The translations under genes and the position numbers were made by a program. Shown here in pieces: positions 1 through 7,497 of a DNA stretch of 21,138 nt; position 1 is the first letter of the stretch; every line of letters starts with the position of its first letter. The DNA is from Planctomycetota bacterium (GTDB lineage: Bacteria > Planctomycetota > Phycisphaerae > WQYP01). The stretch lies in contig JAMDCX010000008.1 in the NCBI GenBank assembly GCA_023489375.1, positions 1 to 21,138 of the forward strand, read 5' to 3'. A model generated the notes under the pieces. The model did no database searches and was not told the DNA's origin. It saw nothing but the letters and a program-made list of their open reading frames with translations.

Positions 1-115
1 TGACATTACAAATGGTGCGTGATCGCGGCCCCTGTGGGGTGCGGAAGGATTGTCGCACCAGAAAAGAGCAGTAGGTAGCCTTGCCGTGTTTACAGATGGT
101 CTTCTGCATAAACAT
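1..115 (-). CDS. Probable transposase, N-terminal fragment (runs off the window)
   Basis: An open frame starts at ATG 115 on the minus strand and is still open at base 2, giving 38 residues. It begins MFMQKTICKHGKATYCSF and continues LVRQSFRTPQGPRSRTICNV. The pattern of a short basic start, a Gly-Lys-x-Tyr, then LV-x-S-x-RT-x-x-GPR-x-RTI, resembles the N-terminus of IS1634/IS4-type DDE transposases; this is recognition by eye. The catalytic domain lies outside the window. The upstream 120-240 stretch is distinctly AT-rich and could hold the element end, but I could not find a terminal inverted repeat. An alternative start is ATG 109. No clear ribosome-binding site is visible. Confidence 0.5.
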   Translation of the reverse strand, partial: MFMQKTICKHGKATYCSFLVRQSFRTPQGPRSRTICNV

Positions 116-332
116 ACGAGCTACATAGTACACCACACATCATGTTAAATTAAGCATACCAATAAAATATTAAACCATAATAGTACTTGCTACATTTTAC
201 CTCAAAACCGCGTTTTTTCGGGCTTTTTTGCAAAACCAACGGGAAGTTAAGCTAGTCGACATGACCATGAACGGTTACCCGTTCACGGTCACACGGTTTA
301 ACCAGTTGGTATACGTATGCGGCAATCAACAA
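116..332. other. AT-rich intergenic region
   Basis: This stretch lies between the transposase start and the stop of the HEAT/TPR gene. Bases 120-240 are AT-rich and contain no convincing ORF. Around 205-236 there are several T-runs next to AAAACCGCG, a word that recurs in the two other repeat blocks of the window. The right part contains repeat copy 1. Confidence 0.5.
255..290. repeat. Repeat family copy 1: GTCGACATGACC + TGAACGGTTAC, with hairpin
   Basis: GTCGACATGACC is followed by A and TGAACGGTTAC (255-278). The same 24 bases occur at 9844-9867 with one mismatch. Here the motif runs directly into an inverted copy, so GACCaTGAACGG / CCGTTCAcGGTC (263-290) can form a 12-bp stem with one mismatch around TTAC. 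AAAACCGCG lies about 50 bp to the left. The hairpin is downstream of the HEAT/TPR stop, but no U-run follows it on that strand, so I do not call it a terminator. Confidence 0.65.
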
Positions 333-1016
333 TTAAGCAGCCGGTTTGCCGATAATTTCCTGAATTTTCGCCAAAGAGAGGGCAAGGCCCTCCATGCAAG
401 GATTAATGGCCAGTGCCTGATGATAACAGTGTTGGGCTTCAGACAAATTGCCCAGTTGGGCGTAACAATGCCCCATACCTGCCATCGCCCCAAAGTGTGG
501 CGGCATTTTCGCCAGAGTATAACGGCAATCAATCAGGGCTTCGGCGTACTGTTCGGAAAGGTAATAGGCGATAGCGCGTTGATTATAAGCTTCGGCGAAG
601 TCCGGATCAGCGGCCACAGCCAGTGTAAACTTTTCAATGGCTGTGGCCATATTGCCATGTTTCAGATGATGCGTACCACATTTGAGATAAGCACAACCGC
701 GTGGGTTGCCACAACGAAACCAAATCGCCCATAATGCCTGATCGGCCAGCTCATTGACCCGTGGATTAACATCATGCAAAGCCGTGACCAGCGGCGCAAT
801 GGCGGTTTTGTCACCCATTAACGTTAACGCCATGGCGGCGGCACTCCGCACATTCAAATCGGAATGCCGCAAAAAGCTGCAGATGGTACTTACGCACCAG
901 CAATGGCCTATATATTCCGCCGCCCGGGTTAGATTCCCCGCGCGAGCCAATGGTTCAACAATTTTGAGAAATTCCTGTGCTTGCTTACATTCAAATTGTC
1001 CTTCGCCTTGGATCAT
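333..1016 (-). CDS. HEAT-repeat and TPR protein
   Basis: This is a 227-residue protein with no signal peptide or membrane segment, so it is probably a cytoplasmic scaffold. Residues about 42-97 form two HEAT-like repeats (FLRHSDLNVRSAAAMAL, then LVTALHDVNPRVNELADQAL). Residues about 108-209 form three tetratricopeptide repeats, each closing on an acidic or NP turn (AADPDFAEAYNQRA, PPHFGAMAGMGHCY, ALAINP). The combination of C-terminal TPRs after HEAT repeats, with an ALWAIWFRCGN junction, resembles a planctomycete TPR family as I recall it. Its partner is unknown. ATG 1016 is the first start; no strong ribosome-binding site precedes it. It stands alone, transcribed toward the transposase fragment. 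Confidence 0.8.
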   Translation of the reverse strand: MIQGEGQFECKQAQEFLKIVEPLARAGNLTRAAEYIGHCWCVSTICSFLRHSDLNVRSAAAMALTLMGDKTAIAPLVTALHDVNPRVNELADQALWAIWFRCGNPRGCAYLKCGTHHLKHGNMATAIEKFTLAVAADPDFAEAYNQRAIAYYLSEQYAEALIDCRYTLAKMPPHFGAMAGMGHCYAQLGNLSEAQHCYHQALAINPCMEGLALSLAKIQEIIGKPAA

Positions 1017-1375
1017 AAACGTTGTTTATCCGAATTGATACCGAAACAAAAATCTATTCATAACGCCGCCATCTTATGATTTTACTTCGGAGGCTCAATA
1101 CGACCTCCCAGCCTTCAAAGTCATATTATTCTAGGCGCTGAGGAACCGTCAGGCTATATACCTATCAAAATAACGTCAATGCTGGGGCTGCATAAGGAAT
1201 GGGACCGTAATAACTTCCCAAGTGGCATTACCATTGAATACTCCACCACCGGCGAAGCCGGTGGCCATATCACGGATGATGCTCCGGAATCCGCGCACCA
1301 ACCGGTGCAACGATTATTGGGAAGTTATTCGGCGTGAGTTCCTGAATAATAACCATTACCAGCACGCGGCGCATA
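1017..1375. other. Intergenic region with coding-like debris
   Basis: There is no intact gene in these 359 bp. On the minus strand, directly beyond the lipoprotein TAG stop, the same frame stays open for 16 more codons (YAPRAGNGYYSGTHAE) before a TAA. Another minus frame further on reads DMATGFAGGGVFNGNATWE and ends near 1180. These pieces look like a gene tail broken by a stop and frameshifts, but could be chance. The inverted-repeat block 1209-1329 lies here. Confidence 0.4.
1209..1329. repeat. 121-bp block bounded by a perfect 13-bp inverted repeat, with internal hairpin
   Basis: AATAACTTCCCAA at 1209-1221 is exactly complementary to TTGGGAAGTTATT at 1317-1329, with 95 bp between them. 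Inside, CCACCGGC-GAA-GCCGGTGG (1246-1264) is a perfect 8-bp stem with a 3-base loop. The layout resembles a small palindromic insertion element or a structured RNA. No second copy was noticed in the window. Confidence 0.6.
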
Positions 1376-1609
1376 CTAAAAACCGTTTTGTCCGCCGTAG
1401 GGCATAGCGCCACCACCGACGCCATCTTCAGATTGAGATTGATCAATAGGGTGGGGATCCGGGAAATACTGGGATTTACCTTGAATATTCTGGTCACGTC
1501 CGGTAAACAGTTCCTGCTGGCAGCCTCCCAACAATGGCATGGTACATAAAACCAACACTGCGGCGCTGCGGAAAAGTATCGGGCGGAATATATGTCGTTG
1601 TTGATTCAT
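1376..1609 (-). CDS. Small lipoprotein
   Basis: This is a 77-residue protein with a basic start (MNQQRHIFRPILFR), a hydrophobic stretch and a lipobox LLGGC, with the Cys at about residue 30. Signal peptidase II processing would leave a tail of about 48 polar residues rich in Gln, Asp and Gly, ending MPYGGQNGF. It is therefore predicted to be lipid-anchored in the envelope. ATG 1609 is preceded by GGAG ten bases upstream, and a TATAAT promoter lies at 1645-1673. The TAG stop is followed by 16 further open codons in frame, so the tail may once have been longer. No function is recognised. Confidence 0.7.
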   Translation of the reverse strand: MNQQRHIFRPILFRSAAVLVLCTMPLLGGCQQELFTGRDQNIQGKSQYFPDPHPIDQSQSEDGVGGGAMPYGGQNGF

Positions 1610-1644
1610 AATGATGAATCTCCAGAATGACTTCTACCTATATC

Positions 1645-1673
1645 ATTATAGATATCAGCAAAAGTTTTGAAAG
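1645..1673 (-). promoter_or_regulatory. Candidate sigma-70-type promoter for the small lipoprotein
   Basis: Read on the minus strand, CTTTCA (1673-1668) is followed after 17 bp by a perfect TATAAT (1650-1645). The -35 box is weak. The predicted transcript would start near 1638 and give a leader of about 29 bases including the GGAG site. Confidence 0.45.
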
Positions 1674-1924
1674 TCAGAGAACCAGGCAATGGGTGCATCC
1701 ATATTTTGGGGCATTTCATTTATCCCTCCATCCTTTTCGTAGCCCTGTACCGACAAATTCCATTTCAACCGCGTGGCCTTGGCCCGCGCGTTAACTCTGC
1801 AAAATATCGCCCCCGCCAAAAAAAATATGGCCGCACCCCCAGGCCATGTTGCCTCGCCGGCGCGTTTCCAACGCCGCCAACTTGAGCTACCATTAAAGGC
1901 CGGTGGTTGGTTCATTGGTGGATT
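1674..1924. other. Intergenic region between divergent lipoprotein and ubiD
   Basis: No supported gene. Short frames cross it on both strands but have no family match I recognise and no convincing start. An A-run with GC-rich flanks occurs at 1808-1840. Elements driving ubiD-gltX should lie here; I could not pick a good promoter. Confidence 0.4.
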
Positions 1925-3445
1925 ATGGCGCGCGACACACTACAAGAGTTTTTGATGCAGCTGGATCAAATGGGGGAACTGCGGCGAATTTCCGCGACCG
2001 TGGATCCGGTGCTGGAAGTGTCGGAAATTGCGGACCGGGTGAGTAAGGCCCCAACGCGCGATGGAGAATATCCGGCCGGCCAGGCTCCGTTTGCGGGTAC
2101 CGCCCCCAAATATGGCACGGCCGCAGTAAATCAGGCACTGTTGTTTGAACATGTCAAAGGTTCAGCTTATCCATTGGTAATCAACACGTTCGGTTCCTAT
2201 CGTCGAATTCATGCGGCCCTGGGATGTGAGAGCCTCGACGCGTTGGCGCAGCGTATTGCGGATTTAACACAACCGCAGTTACCGGCGCGGTTTATGGATA
2301 AGATGAAAAAAGGGCTGGACTTGCTGAAAATCGCCGGCTACGGACCGAAAGTTCGCTCCGGCCCAGGTCTGTGCCAGGAAGTGGTGCACACCGACGATGC
2401 TGATATTACCCGTCTGCCGGTAATTCAATGCTGGCCCGGAGATGGTGGAAAATATATCACATTAGGACAGGTTATCACCAAACATCCGGAAACCGGTGCG
2501 CGGAATCTCGGTATGTACCGGGTGCAGATATTTGATAAAAAAATGACCGCCATGCACTGGCATACGCACCATGACGGGGCACGGCATTTCCGGGCATGGG
2601 CCAAACTTGGCAAGCCCTGTCCGCTGGCCATTACTCTCGGCGGCGAAAGCGTTTTGCCCTATGCCGCCACGGCCCCATTGCCACCGGGAATCGATGAGCA
2701 TATTTTCGCGGGTTTCCTGCTGGGTCGGGGACTGGAACTGGTGCCATGTAAAACCGTGCCACTGGAAGTACCGGCTAATTGTGAATTTGTGATCGAAGGA
2801 TTTGTGGCCCCCTATCAGACGATTCTGGAAGGGCCGTTTGGCGATCACACCGGGTTTTATTCCCTGGCGGATCAATACCCGGTATTTAATATTACCGCCA
2901 TTACCCATCGGCGGAACCCTATTTACCCTACTACGATTGTCGGCAAGCCACCGCAGGAAGATTATTATCTCGGCAAGGCCACCGAACGGGTATTTCTGCC
3001 GCTGCTTAAAATCATGGTGCCGGATGTGATGGATTATGATTTGCCGATGTTCGGCGCGTTTCATAATTGCGCGTTTATTAAAATCCGCAAGGAATATGCT
3101 TATCATGCCCGCAAAGTAATTCACGCCATCTGGGGGGCCGGACAGATGGCGTGGACCAAGATAGTAGTGGTGGTCGATGAACATGTGGATGTGCACAATC
3201 AGAATGATGTGCTGTTTCATCTGGGAGCCAATGTGGATCCGCGCCGCGACACGTTTATCGCCGAGGGACCATTGGATATTCTGGATCATGCTGCACCAGC
3301 CATGGGAGCCGGCAGCAAAATGGGCATTGATGCCACACGCAAATGGCCCGGTGAAGGTACGGTTCGCGATTGGCCGGATGAAATTGCAATGGATGAAACC
3401 ACGATAAAAACCGTAACCCGGCGTTGGAAGGAATATGGATTCTAA
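1925..3445 (+). CDS. ubiD: UbiD-family prenylated-FMN-dependent decarboxylase
   Basis: UbiD enzymes are cytoplasmic decarboxylases of aromatic or unsaturated acids that use prenylated FMN supplied by a UbiX-type enzyme. The best-known member acts on 4-hydroxy-3-polyprenylbenzoate in ubiquinone synthesis; planctomycetes usually make menaquinone, so the substrate here is open. From the chosen ATG the protein has 506 residues. Family blocks in order are RNLGMYRVQ (about 193), MHWHTHHDGARH (about 210), EGPFGDHTGFY (302-312, containing the conserved acidic residue) and GSKMGIDATRKWPGE near the C-terminus. A TTG at 1907 would add six residues (MVHWWI); ATG 1925 with GGTGG just upstream suits family length better. 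The stop overlaps gltX, so the two form an operon. No ubiX is in the window. Confidence 0.88.
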   Translation: MARDTLQEFLMQLDQMGELRRISATVDPVLEVSEIADRVSKAPTRDGEYPAGQAPFAGTAPKYGTAAVNQALLFEHVKGSAYPLVINTFGSYRRIHAALGCESLDALAQRIADLTQPQLPARFMDKMKKGLDLLKIAGYGPKVRSGPGLCQEVVHTDDADITRLPVIQCWPGDGGKYITLGQVITKHPETGARNLGMYRVQIFDKKMTAMHWHTHHDGARHFRAWAKLGKPCPLAITLGGESVLPYAATAPLPPGIDEHIFAGFLLGRGLELVPCKTVPLEVPANCEFVIEGFVAPYQTILEGPFGDHTGFYSLADQYPVFNITAITHRRNPIYPTTIVGKPPQEDYYLGKATERVFLPLLKIMVPDVMDYDLPMFGAFHNCAFIKIRKEYAYHARKVIHAIWGAGQMAWTKIVVVVDEHVDVHNQNDVLFHLGANVDPRRDTFIAEGPLDILDHAAPAMGAGSKMGIDATRKWPGEGTVRDWPDEIAMDETTIKTVTRRWKEYGF

Positions 3446-5051
3446 AATGGTCAAAACACGATTTGCTCCGTCACCTACAGGATTTTTACATGTGGGCGGA
3501 GCCAGAACCGCCTTGTTCAACTGGCTTTTTGCCCGCAAGCATGGGGGGCAATTTGTCCTGCGTATTGAAGATACCGATCAGGTACGGTCCACGGCGGAAT
3601 CCGCAGCCGGCATTCTGGCGGATCTGCAATGGCTGGGGCTGGATTGGGATTGCGGCCCACAGCCCGGCACAACCAAAAATGAATATTTCCAGTCCATGAG
3701 GCTGGAGCTATACAACGGCTATCTGGAGCAGCTGGTCAAAGATGGCCGCGCGTATGAGGCTTATGAAACACCACAGCAATTGGCGACCATGCGCCTGGCG
3801 GCGGAAAAAATGAAGCGACCTTTTCGTTACCGTCGCAACATGCCGGGGCGTGCGGAACCAGGCAGCGGACCGACGGTATTGCGCTTTGAAATGCCCTTTG
3901 AAACCATCACGTTTCATGATTTGATTCTCGGTGATATTTCCGTCGGCGGCGATGAACACGATGATATCATCATCCGTAAATCTGATGGATTTCCCACCTA
4001 TCATTTTGCCGTGGTGGTTGATGACCATGATATGGGCATTACGCATGTGCTGCGGGCGCAGGAACATCTGATGAATACGCCCAAACATCTGGGCTTGTAC
4101 AAGGCGTTGGGCTGGCAGCCGCCCGCGCATGCCCACATGCCACTGGTGTTTAATATGGATAACACCAAAATGTCCAAGCGGGACAAAACCAAAGCCGCGA
4201 GGGCGGCGGCGGCGGCGTGGGTCAAGCAGGGGAATAATTCCGATACGCTGTCTGAAAAAACCGGCATTCCTCCCAATCAGTTAAAGGAATTTCTGGATAA
4301 AAAAGCCGATGATTCGCGCATTGCGGCGGCCATCGGCGCGGCTTTGAATGTCGCGTTGCCGGAAATTGATGTGCAGGACTTCCGCCGCAGCGGCTATTTA
4401 TCTGATGCACTGCTGAATTTTATCGCTTTAATCGGCTGGTCGCCGGGAGAAAATCGGGAAATTCTCACGCGCGATGAAATGCTGCAATTATTTTCGCTGG
4501 AAACCATCGGTAAAACCAGCGGCCGCTTTGACCGCAAAAAACTCTTATGGATGAACGGCGAATATATTCGCCAACGCTCCATAAATGATTTGCAGCGTGA
4601 TCTGGCGGCGTTTAACGCTGTGACGGACTACCCCCTCAAACAAGCCACAGAAACACAGCAGCGAGAACTATTGGCGATGTACCAGGAACGCACCGGAACG
4701 CTGGCCGATATGGCGGAAAATTCGCGGTTTTTTTTTGAAGAGCCAACACTGGACGCGGCCGCATATAAAAAGCATATTGAATCCGGTAACGGCTGGACCG
4801 CACTGCGCCAGATTCGTGACATGCTGACGGCGGTAACCGATTGGTCCAGGGAGCCATTGGCTCCAGTGATTGAAAAAATTATAGAATTGGGCGAAAAACG
4901 CGGGGCTGCTCCGCAGACGCTGCGCGTGGCCGTATGCGGCGGGCCGGTCTCCCCGCCATTACTGGAAACACTGTGTCTGCTGGGGCGGGAAACCACGCTG
5001 GCGAGAATTGACCGCATTCTTGGTTTACAGCGCCCCACGTCCGGAACCTGA
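3435..5051 (+). CDS. gltX: Glutamyl-tRNA synthetase with an insertion after KMSKR
   Basis: This is a class I aminoacyl-tRNA synthetase that charges tRNA-Glu with glutamate in the cytoplasm (538 residues). It has the HIGH-type motif HVGG (19-22) inside FAPSPTGFLHVGGARTALF, the GluRS block GFPTYHFAVVVDDHDMGITH (185-204) and KMSKR (245-249). In most GluRS enzymes KMSKR is followed within about ten residues by the GYLPEALLNFL helix. Here GYLSDALLNFI begins only at 320, so about 55 extra residues (250-310) intervene. The zinc-binding cysteines found in E. coli GluRS near residue 100 are absent (RAYEAYETPQQ). The start overlaps the ubiD stop by 11 bp; ATG 3435 directly follows GGAAGGA, and ATG 3447 (MVKTRFAPSPTG) is the alternative. 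Confidence 0.95.
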   Translation: MDSKMVKTRFAPSPTGFLHVGGARTALFNWLFARKHGGQFVLRIEDTDQVRSTAESAAGILADLQWLGLDWDCGPQPGTTKNEYFQSMRLELYNGYLEQLVKDGRAYEAYETPQQLATMRLAAEKMKRPFRYRRNMPGRAEPGSGPTVLRFEMPFETITFHDLILGDISVGGDEHDDIIIRKSDGFPTYHFAVVVDDHDMGITHVLRAQEHLMNTPKHLGLYKALGWQPPAHAHMPLVFNMDNTKMSKRDKTKAARAAAAAWVKQGNNSDTLSEKTGIPPNQLKEFLDKKADDSRIAAAIGAALNVALPEIDVQDFRRSGYLSDALLNFIALIGWSPGENREILTRDEMLQLFSLETIGKTSGRFDRKKLLWMNGEYIRQRSINDLQRDLAAFNAVTDYPLKQATETQQRELLAMYQERTGTLADMAENSRFFFEEPTLDAAAYKKHIESGNGWTALRQIRDMLTAVTDWSREPLAPVIEKIIELGEKRGAAPQTLRVAVCGGPVSPPLLETLCLLGRETTLARIDRILGLQRPTSGT

Positions 5052-5135
5052 CACAGTATGCAGATCGGGACCTAAGAAAATGGCGTCTTCTACGGCAGTA
5101 AAAGCGGAATCCTGATGGTTATGCCGGGACATTTT

Positions 5136-5906
5136 CTAATGGCTTTCATTGACTATCTTTTCCGTACTCAATCGCAGCTCCCCGCTGGAAACTGTCTGCC
5201 GACCGGTCCGGGTCATAACCACCGCGTGACCGGACTCATTGACATCCAGCAATTGACCTTCAAGACTATGATCTTGGGAATCATAGCCCAGGATCACCTG
5301 TTGATTCCGCCAGGCCAGACACTGGCGAATGCGGGACAGCAGATGACTGCCAAACCGACCGGCTTGAAGATATTCCAGATTTTGACATATATTTTCAATG
5401 AGCAATATTTGCAGAGCCTGAAGATCAACAGATTGCCCGATTTCATCATATAGACTGGTCGCTGGCTGTCGCAGATCATCCCCCAATATGACAGCGGGAA
5501 AATTGCCGTTGATTCCCACCCCCGCAATGAGCACCGGACTGGTTATGCCCCAGTCACATTGGCACAGCACCCCCGCCAGTTTTTTACCCTGGACCAGCAG
5601 ATCATTAGGCCATTTGATAGCACACGATAGATGGCAACAAGCACGCAACGCGTCGGCGACGGCTAAACCGACCACCAGAGGTGCCGGGGCGTAGATATCC
5701 GCGTTTTGCTTTAAGGGCCATGCTACGCTCAGCCATAAGCCGCCGACGGGACTTTTCCAGGTGCGGCCCGCACGCCCCATCCCCGCTGACTGTTGGGCGG
5801 CGATAACGGCAAAGGCGCAAGCCGATAGCGATTGACCTGTCGTGAGCCATCGCCGCCGGGCTTCGAGATTGGTGGAATCCAGTTCATTAAAATAAAATGT
5901 TTGCAT
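5136..5906 (-). CDS. birA: Biotin--protein ligase, monofunctional
   Basis: It activates biotin with ATP and attaches it to the acceptor lysine of biotin carboxyl carrier domains. From ATG 5906 it has 256 residues. Visible are the substrate block ELDSTNLEARR near the start, the biotinyl-AMP loop AGMGRAGRTW (41-50), KWPNDLLV (98-105), GKKLAGVL (107-114) and GVGING (129-134), then a small C-terminal domain. There is no N-terminal helix-turn-helix, so it is a ligase without the repressor function of E. coli BirA. The frame stays open upstream to 5972, but the added residues match nothing, and homologues start at the MQTFYFNELDSTN position. It is convergent with gltX. Upstream on the same strand lies the remnant of a biotin-acceptor domain. 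Confidence 0.92.
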   Translation of the reverse strand: MQTFYFNELDSTNLEARRRWLTTGQSLSACAFAVIAAQQSAGMGRAGRTWKSPVGGLWLSVAWPLKQNADIYAPAPLVVGLAVADALRACCHLSCAIKWPNDLLVQGKKLAGVLCQCDWGITSPVLIAGVGINGNFPAVILGDDLRQPATSLYDEIGQSVDLQALQILLIENICQNLEYLQAGRFGSHLLSRIRQCLAWRNQQVILGYDSQDHSLEGQLLDVNESGHAVVMTRTGRQTVSSGELRLSTEKIVNESH

Positions 5907-5987
5907 CAGACTCTTCAACTTTCCTTGAAGTGCCCCAGACCCTGTGGCCCATATACTCGCCTGGGGAGGCATTTACTGAAATTCAAT

Positions 5988-6182
5988 CTATACCTGCCTG
6001 CATTGGACTTGCAGTCCCGGAGTAACCATGGAGGCTTGTACGGTACGGACAAACTTAACGGTCCTCGGCTTTTCCATTTTCATGGATTCCAATACTACCA
6101 GAATCTGTTCCAGTGTAACCATATCGCCGGGTTTAATATTCACGGAACTGTTCCTGGTTGCGTCACCAACAGCTTCTGTAGT
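5988..6182 (-). pseudogene. Biotinyl (biotin carboxyl carrier) domain remnant
   Basis: A 64-codon minus-strand frame lies between an in-frame TGA (6183-6185) and a TAG (5988-5990). It reads NIKPGDMVTLEQILVVLESMKMEKP, matching the biotin-attachment motif of carboxyl carrier proteins (G-D-x-V, then E-[AS]-M-K-M; K35 of the fragment would be the acceptor). Upstream of the TGA the same frame reads VTVFGTAL, which fits the MxGT strand opening such domains. So the domain appears cut by a nonsense codon. The part after MKM is divergent, lacks the usual AP-x-x-G turn and seems short. The frame has no ATG before GDM; a GTG is the nearest start. It lies 81 bp upstream of birA on the same strand. It could instead be a divergent short acceptor protein. 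Confidence 0.6.
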
Positions 6183-6185
6183 TCA

Positions 6186-6313
6186 CAATGCTGTTCCGAA
6201 GACGGTTACGCATAAAATTTGCCGCAAGGGCCGATGAGCCCGGTATAAAACACATCCTCCATAATGGCCGGTAATTCGGATTATTGCATACACCGCCTCC
6301 TCGTCAGGTGGTC
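6186..6313. other. Degraded sequence upstream of the biotinyl remnant
   Basis: On the minus strand there is an 18-codon frame from ATG 6262 (MEDVFYTGLIGPCGKFYA), preceded by GGAGG at a long distance, that ends in TAA at 6206. It is not recognised. This stretch probably held the N-terminal part of the carrier protein, now out of frame. Confidence 0.3.
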
Positions 6314-7288
6314 TTACGGTTTCACAGGCGGCTCCGGTGAAGAAATCGCGTGCGTCGTGGGGGAAAAGTTTTGCGTCAGGCGGCTATTGATCAGCCCGCC
6401 GGTCACCGCCAGTGTCAATTCTACAAGAATCTGACATACTCGCGGCAAAGCCACCACCACTACCACCAGCTCCGGCGATCCCACCAATGGTGCAATAAAT
6501 AGAGCCTGCACTGCTTCGCGCACTCCCAGGCCGCCGGGCAAAAGACTGAACATCCCCAGACTGACCGAAAGCGCAAAAACGCCGATTAATTCCACCGTAT
6601 GCAGGATGCTGACATGATGGACACAGCTTACCGCCGCCCATAAGGCAATACCGCCGAACAGCCAGCACGGCAAAAACATTACCACCGCATAAATCATGTG
6701 TGAGAGTTTGAACCGCCGGCTCGGCGGAATGGCACCTTTGCCCAGAGAACGCAACGCATTGTTAATAAGCCAGTAAAAAAAACGCGGGTGAAATACCCCT
6801 AAAAGCCCGACCATCAACAAGCCGCATCCCACCAGATAAAGCGGATGATCGCGCGCCGCCACCACCAGTGCGGTGGATCCCACCAGACCGCCGGACAGGG
6901 TATACATGGCATTTTCCAACAGGGTGGAAAGGAGGCACGTTTCCCGCGCCATGCCGGCGCGGTGGGTACGTTCCAGACGCATCAGCACCAGCAACACCTT
7001 GCCTGGTGCGTATTTGCCGATCTGACTGAAGGTGTATGCTCCCAGCAGCGGCAGCACAGGGCTGTGATCCCCCATCCGCCGTGTCAACCACAGCCACGTC
7101 ATGGAATTGGTGGCCATAATACCCACAAACGCCAGTGGAATAAGCGCACAATAACGCCAATCAATTTGTACCGGGTGCCGGCCGACCTTATGCCAGGTTT
7201 CAGTAAGCTTGATGCCCACAAATGTGAACACCGCCACCATTACCACCAGTTTAAGGATAAATATGCCGGTCTTTTTGTTCACAGACAT
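6314..7288 (-). CDS. Flippase-like / lysylphosphatidylglycerol-synthase-type membrane protein (UPF0104)
   Basis: This is an integral membrane protein of 324 residues with about seven or eight hydrophobic segments (for example 8-27, 45-67, 131-145, 148-166, 198-218, 231-250, 272-297). The motifs GKYAPGKV (91-98) and LLPGGLGVREA (249-259) identify the UPF0104 / LPG_synthase_TM family, whose members include the MprF flippase domain and proteins moving or modifying glycolipids. The substrate cannot be told. The C-terminal domain that transfers lysine in MprF is absent. ATG 7288 is preceded by AAGGCGG at suitable spacing. It follows the two-component genes on the same strand and precedes the biotinyl remnant and birA. 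Confidence 0.82.
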   Translation of the reverse strand: MSVNKKTGIFILKLVVMVAVFTFVGIKLTETWHKVGRHPVQIDWRYCALIPLAFVGIMATNSMTWLWLTRRMGDHSPVLPLLGAYTFSQIGKYAPGKVLLVLMRLERTHRAGMARETCLLSTLLENAMYTLSGGLVGSTALVVAARDHPLYLVGCGLLMVGLLGVFHPRFFYWLINNALRSLGKGAIPPSRRFKLSHMIYAVVMFLPCWLFGGIALWAAVSCVHHVSILHTVELIGVFALSVSLGMFSLLPGGLGVREAVQALFIAPLVGSPELVVVVVALPRVCQILVELTLAVTGGLINSRLTQNFSPTTHAISSPEPPVKP

Positions 7289-7368
7289 TCATCCGCCTTA
7301 CATGAATCATCCGGTTGCCGCCCGGCCGGCAATCCCATGTTCCCCGCCGACGCGCCCCATGCGCTTCA

Positions 7369-7488
7369 TTATGCGGTAAACGCTCGTACTTGTCTGTTTA
7401 TTCCGGCCTGACTGATTGGAAGGATAGCTCGGCGGCCCGGCAAGGTATCGATATCTTGAAGGACTGCATGGGCGTCCGCGGTGTTCAT
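7369..7488 (-). CDS. Possible small ORF of 39 codons
   Basis: It starts at ATG 7488, nine bases beyond the response-regulator stop, and reads MNTADAHAVLQDIDTLPGRR followed by a short basic tail ending RAFTA. The stop TAA overlaps a further ATG (TAATG) that opens a 20-codon frame. GGAGG lies about 19 bases upstream, too far for an ordinary ribosome-binding site. No family is recognised. It could be translated by coupling to the regulator gene, or could be chance. Confidence 0.25.
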   Translation of the reverse strand: MNTADAHAVLQDIDTLPGRRAILPISQAGINRQVRAFTA

Positions 7489-7497
7489 GATTGTGGG

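Noticed and set aside
263..290. Hairpin as a terminator for the HEAT/TPR gene
   Set aside because: No U-run follows on the transcribed strand, and the arms belong to the dispersed repeat family.
1655..1915. Short minus-strand frame upstream of ubiD
   Set aside because: It has no ribosome-binding site or recognised family and overlaps the ubiD start and the lipoprotein promoter.
2462..3538. A 358-codon open frame on the minus strand
   Set aside because: It lies opposite ubiD, and its translation has no recognisable domain; the plus strand carries all UbiD motifs.
5832..6215. A 127-codon plus-strand frame across the birA upstream region
   Set aside because: The minus strand carries birA and the biotinyl signature; the plus frame has no family features.
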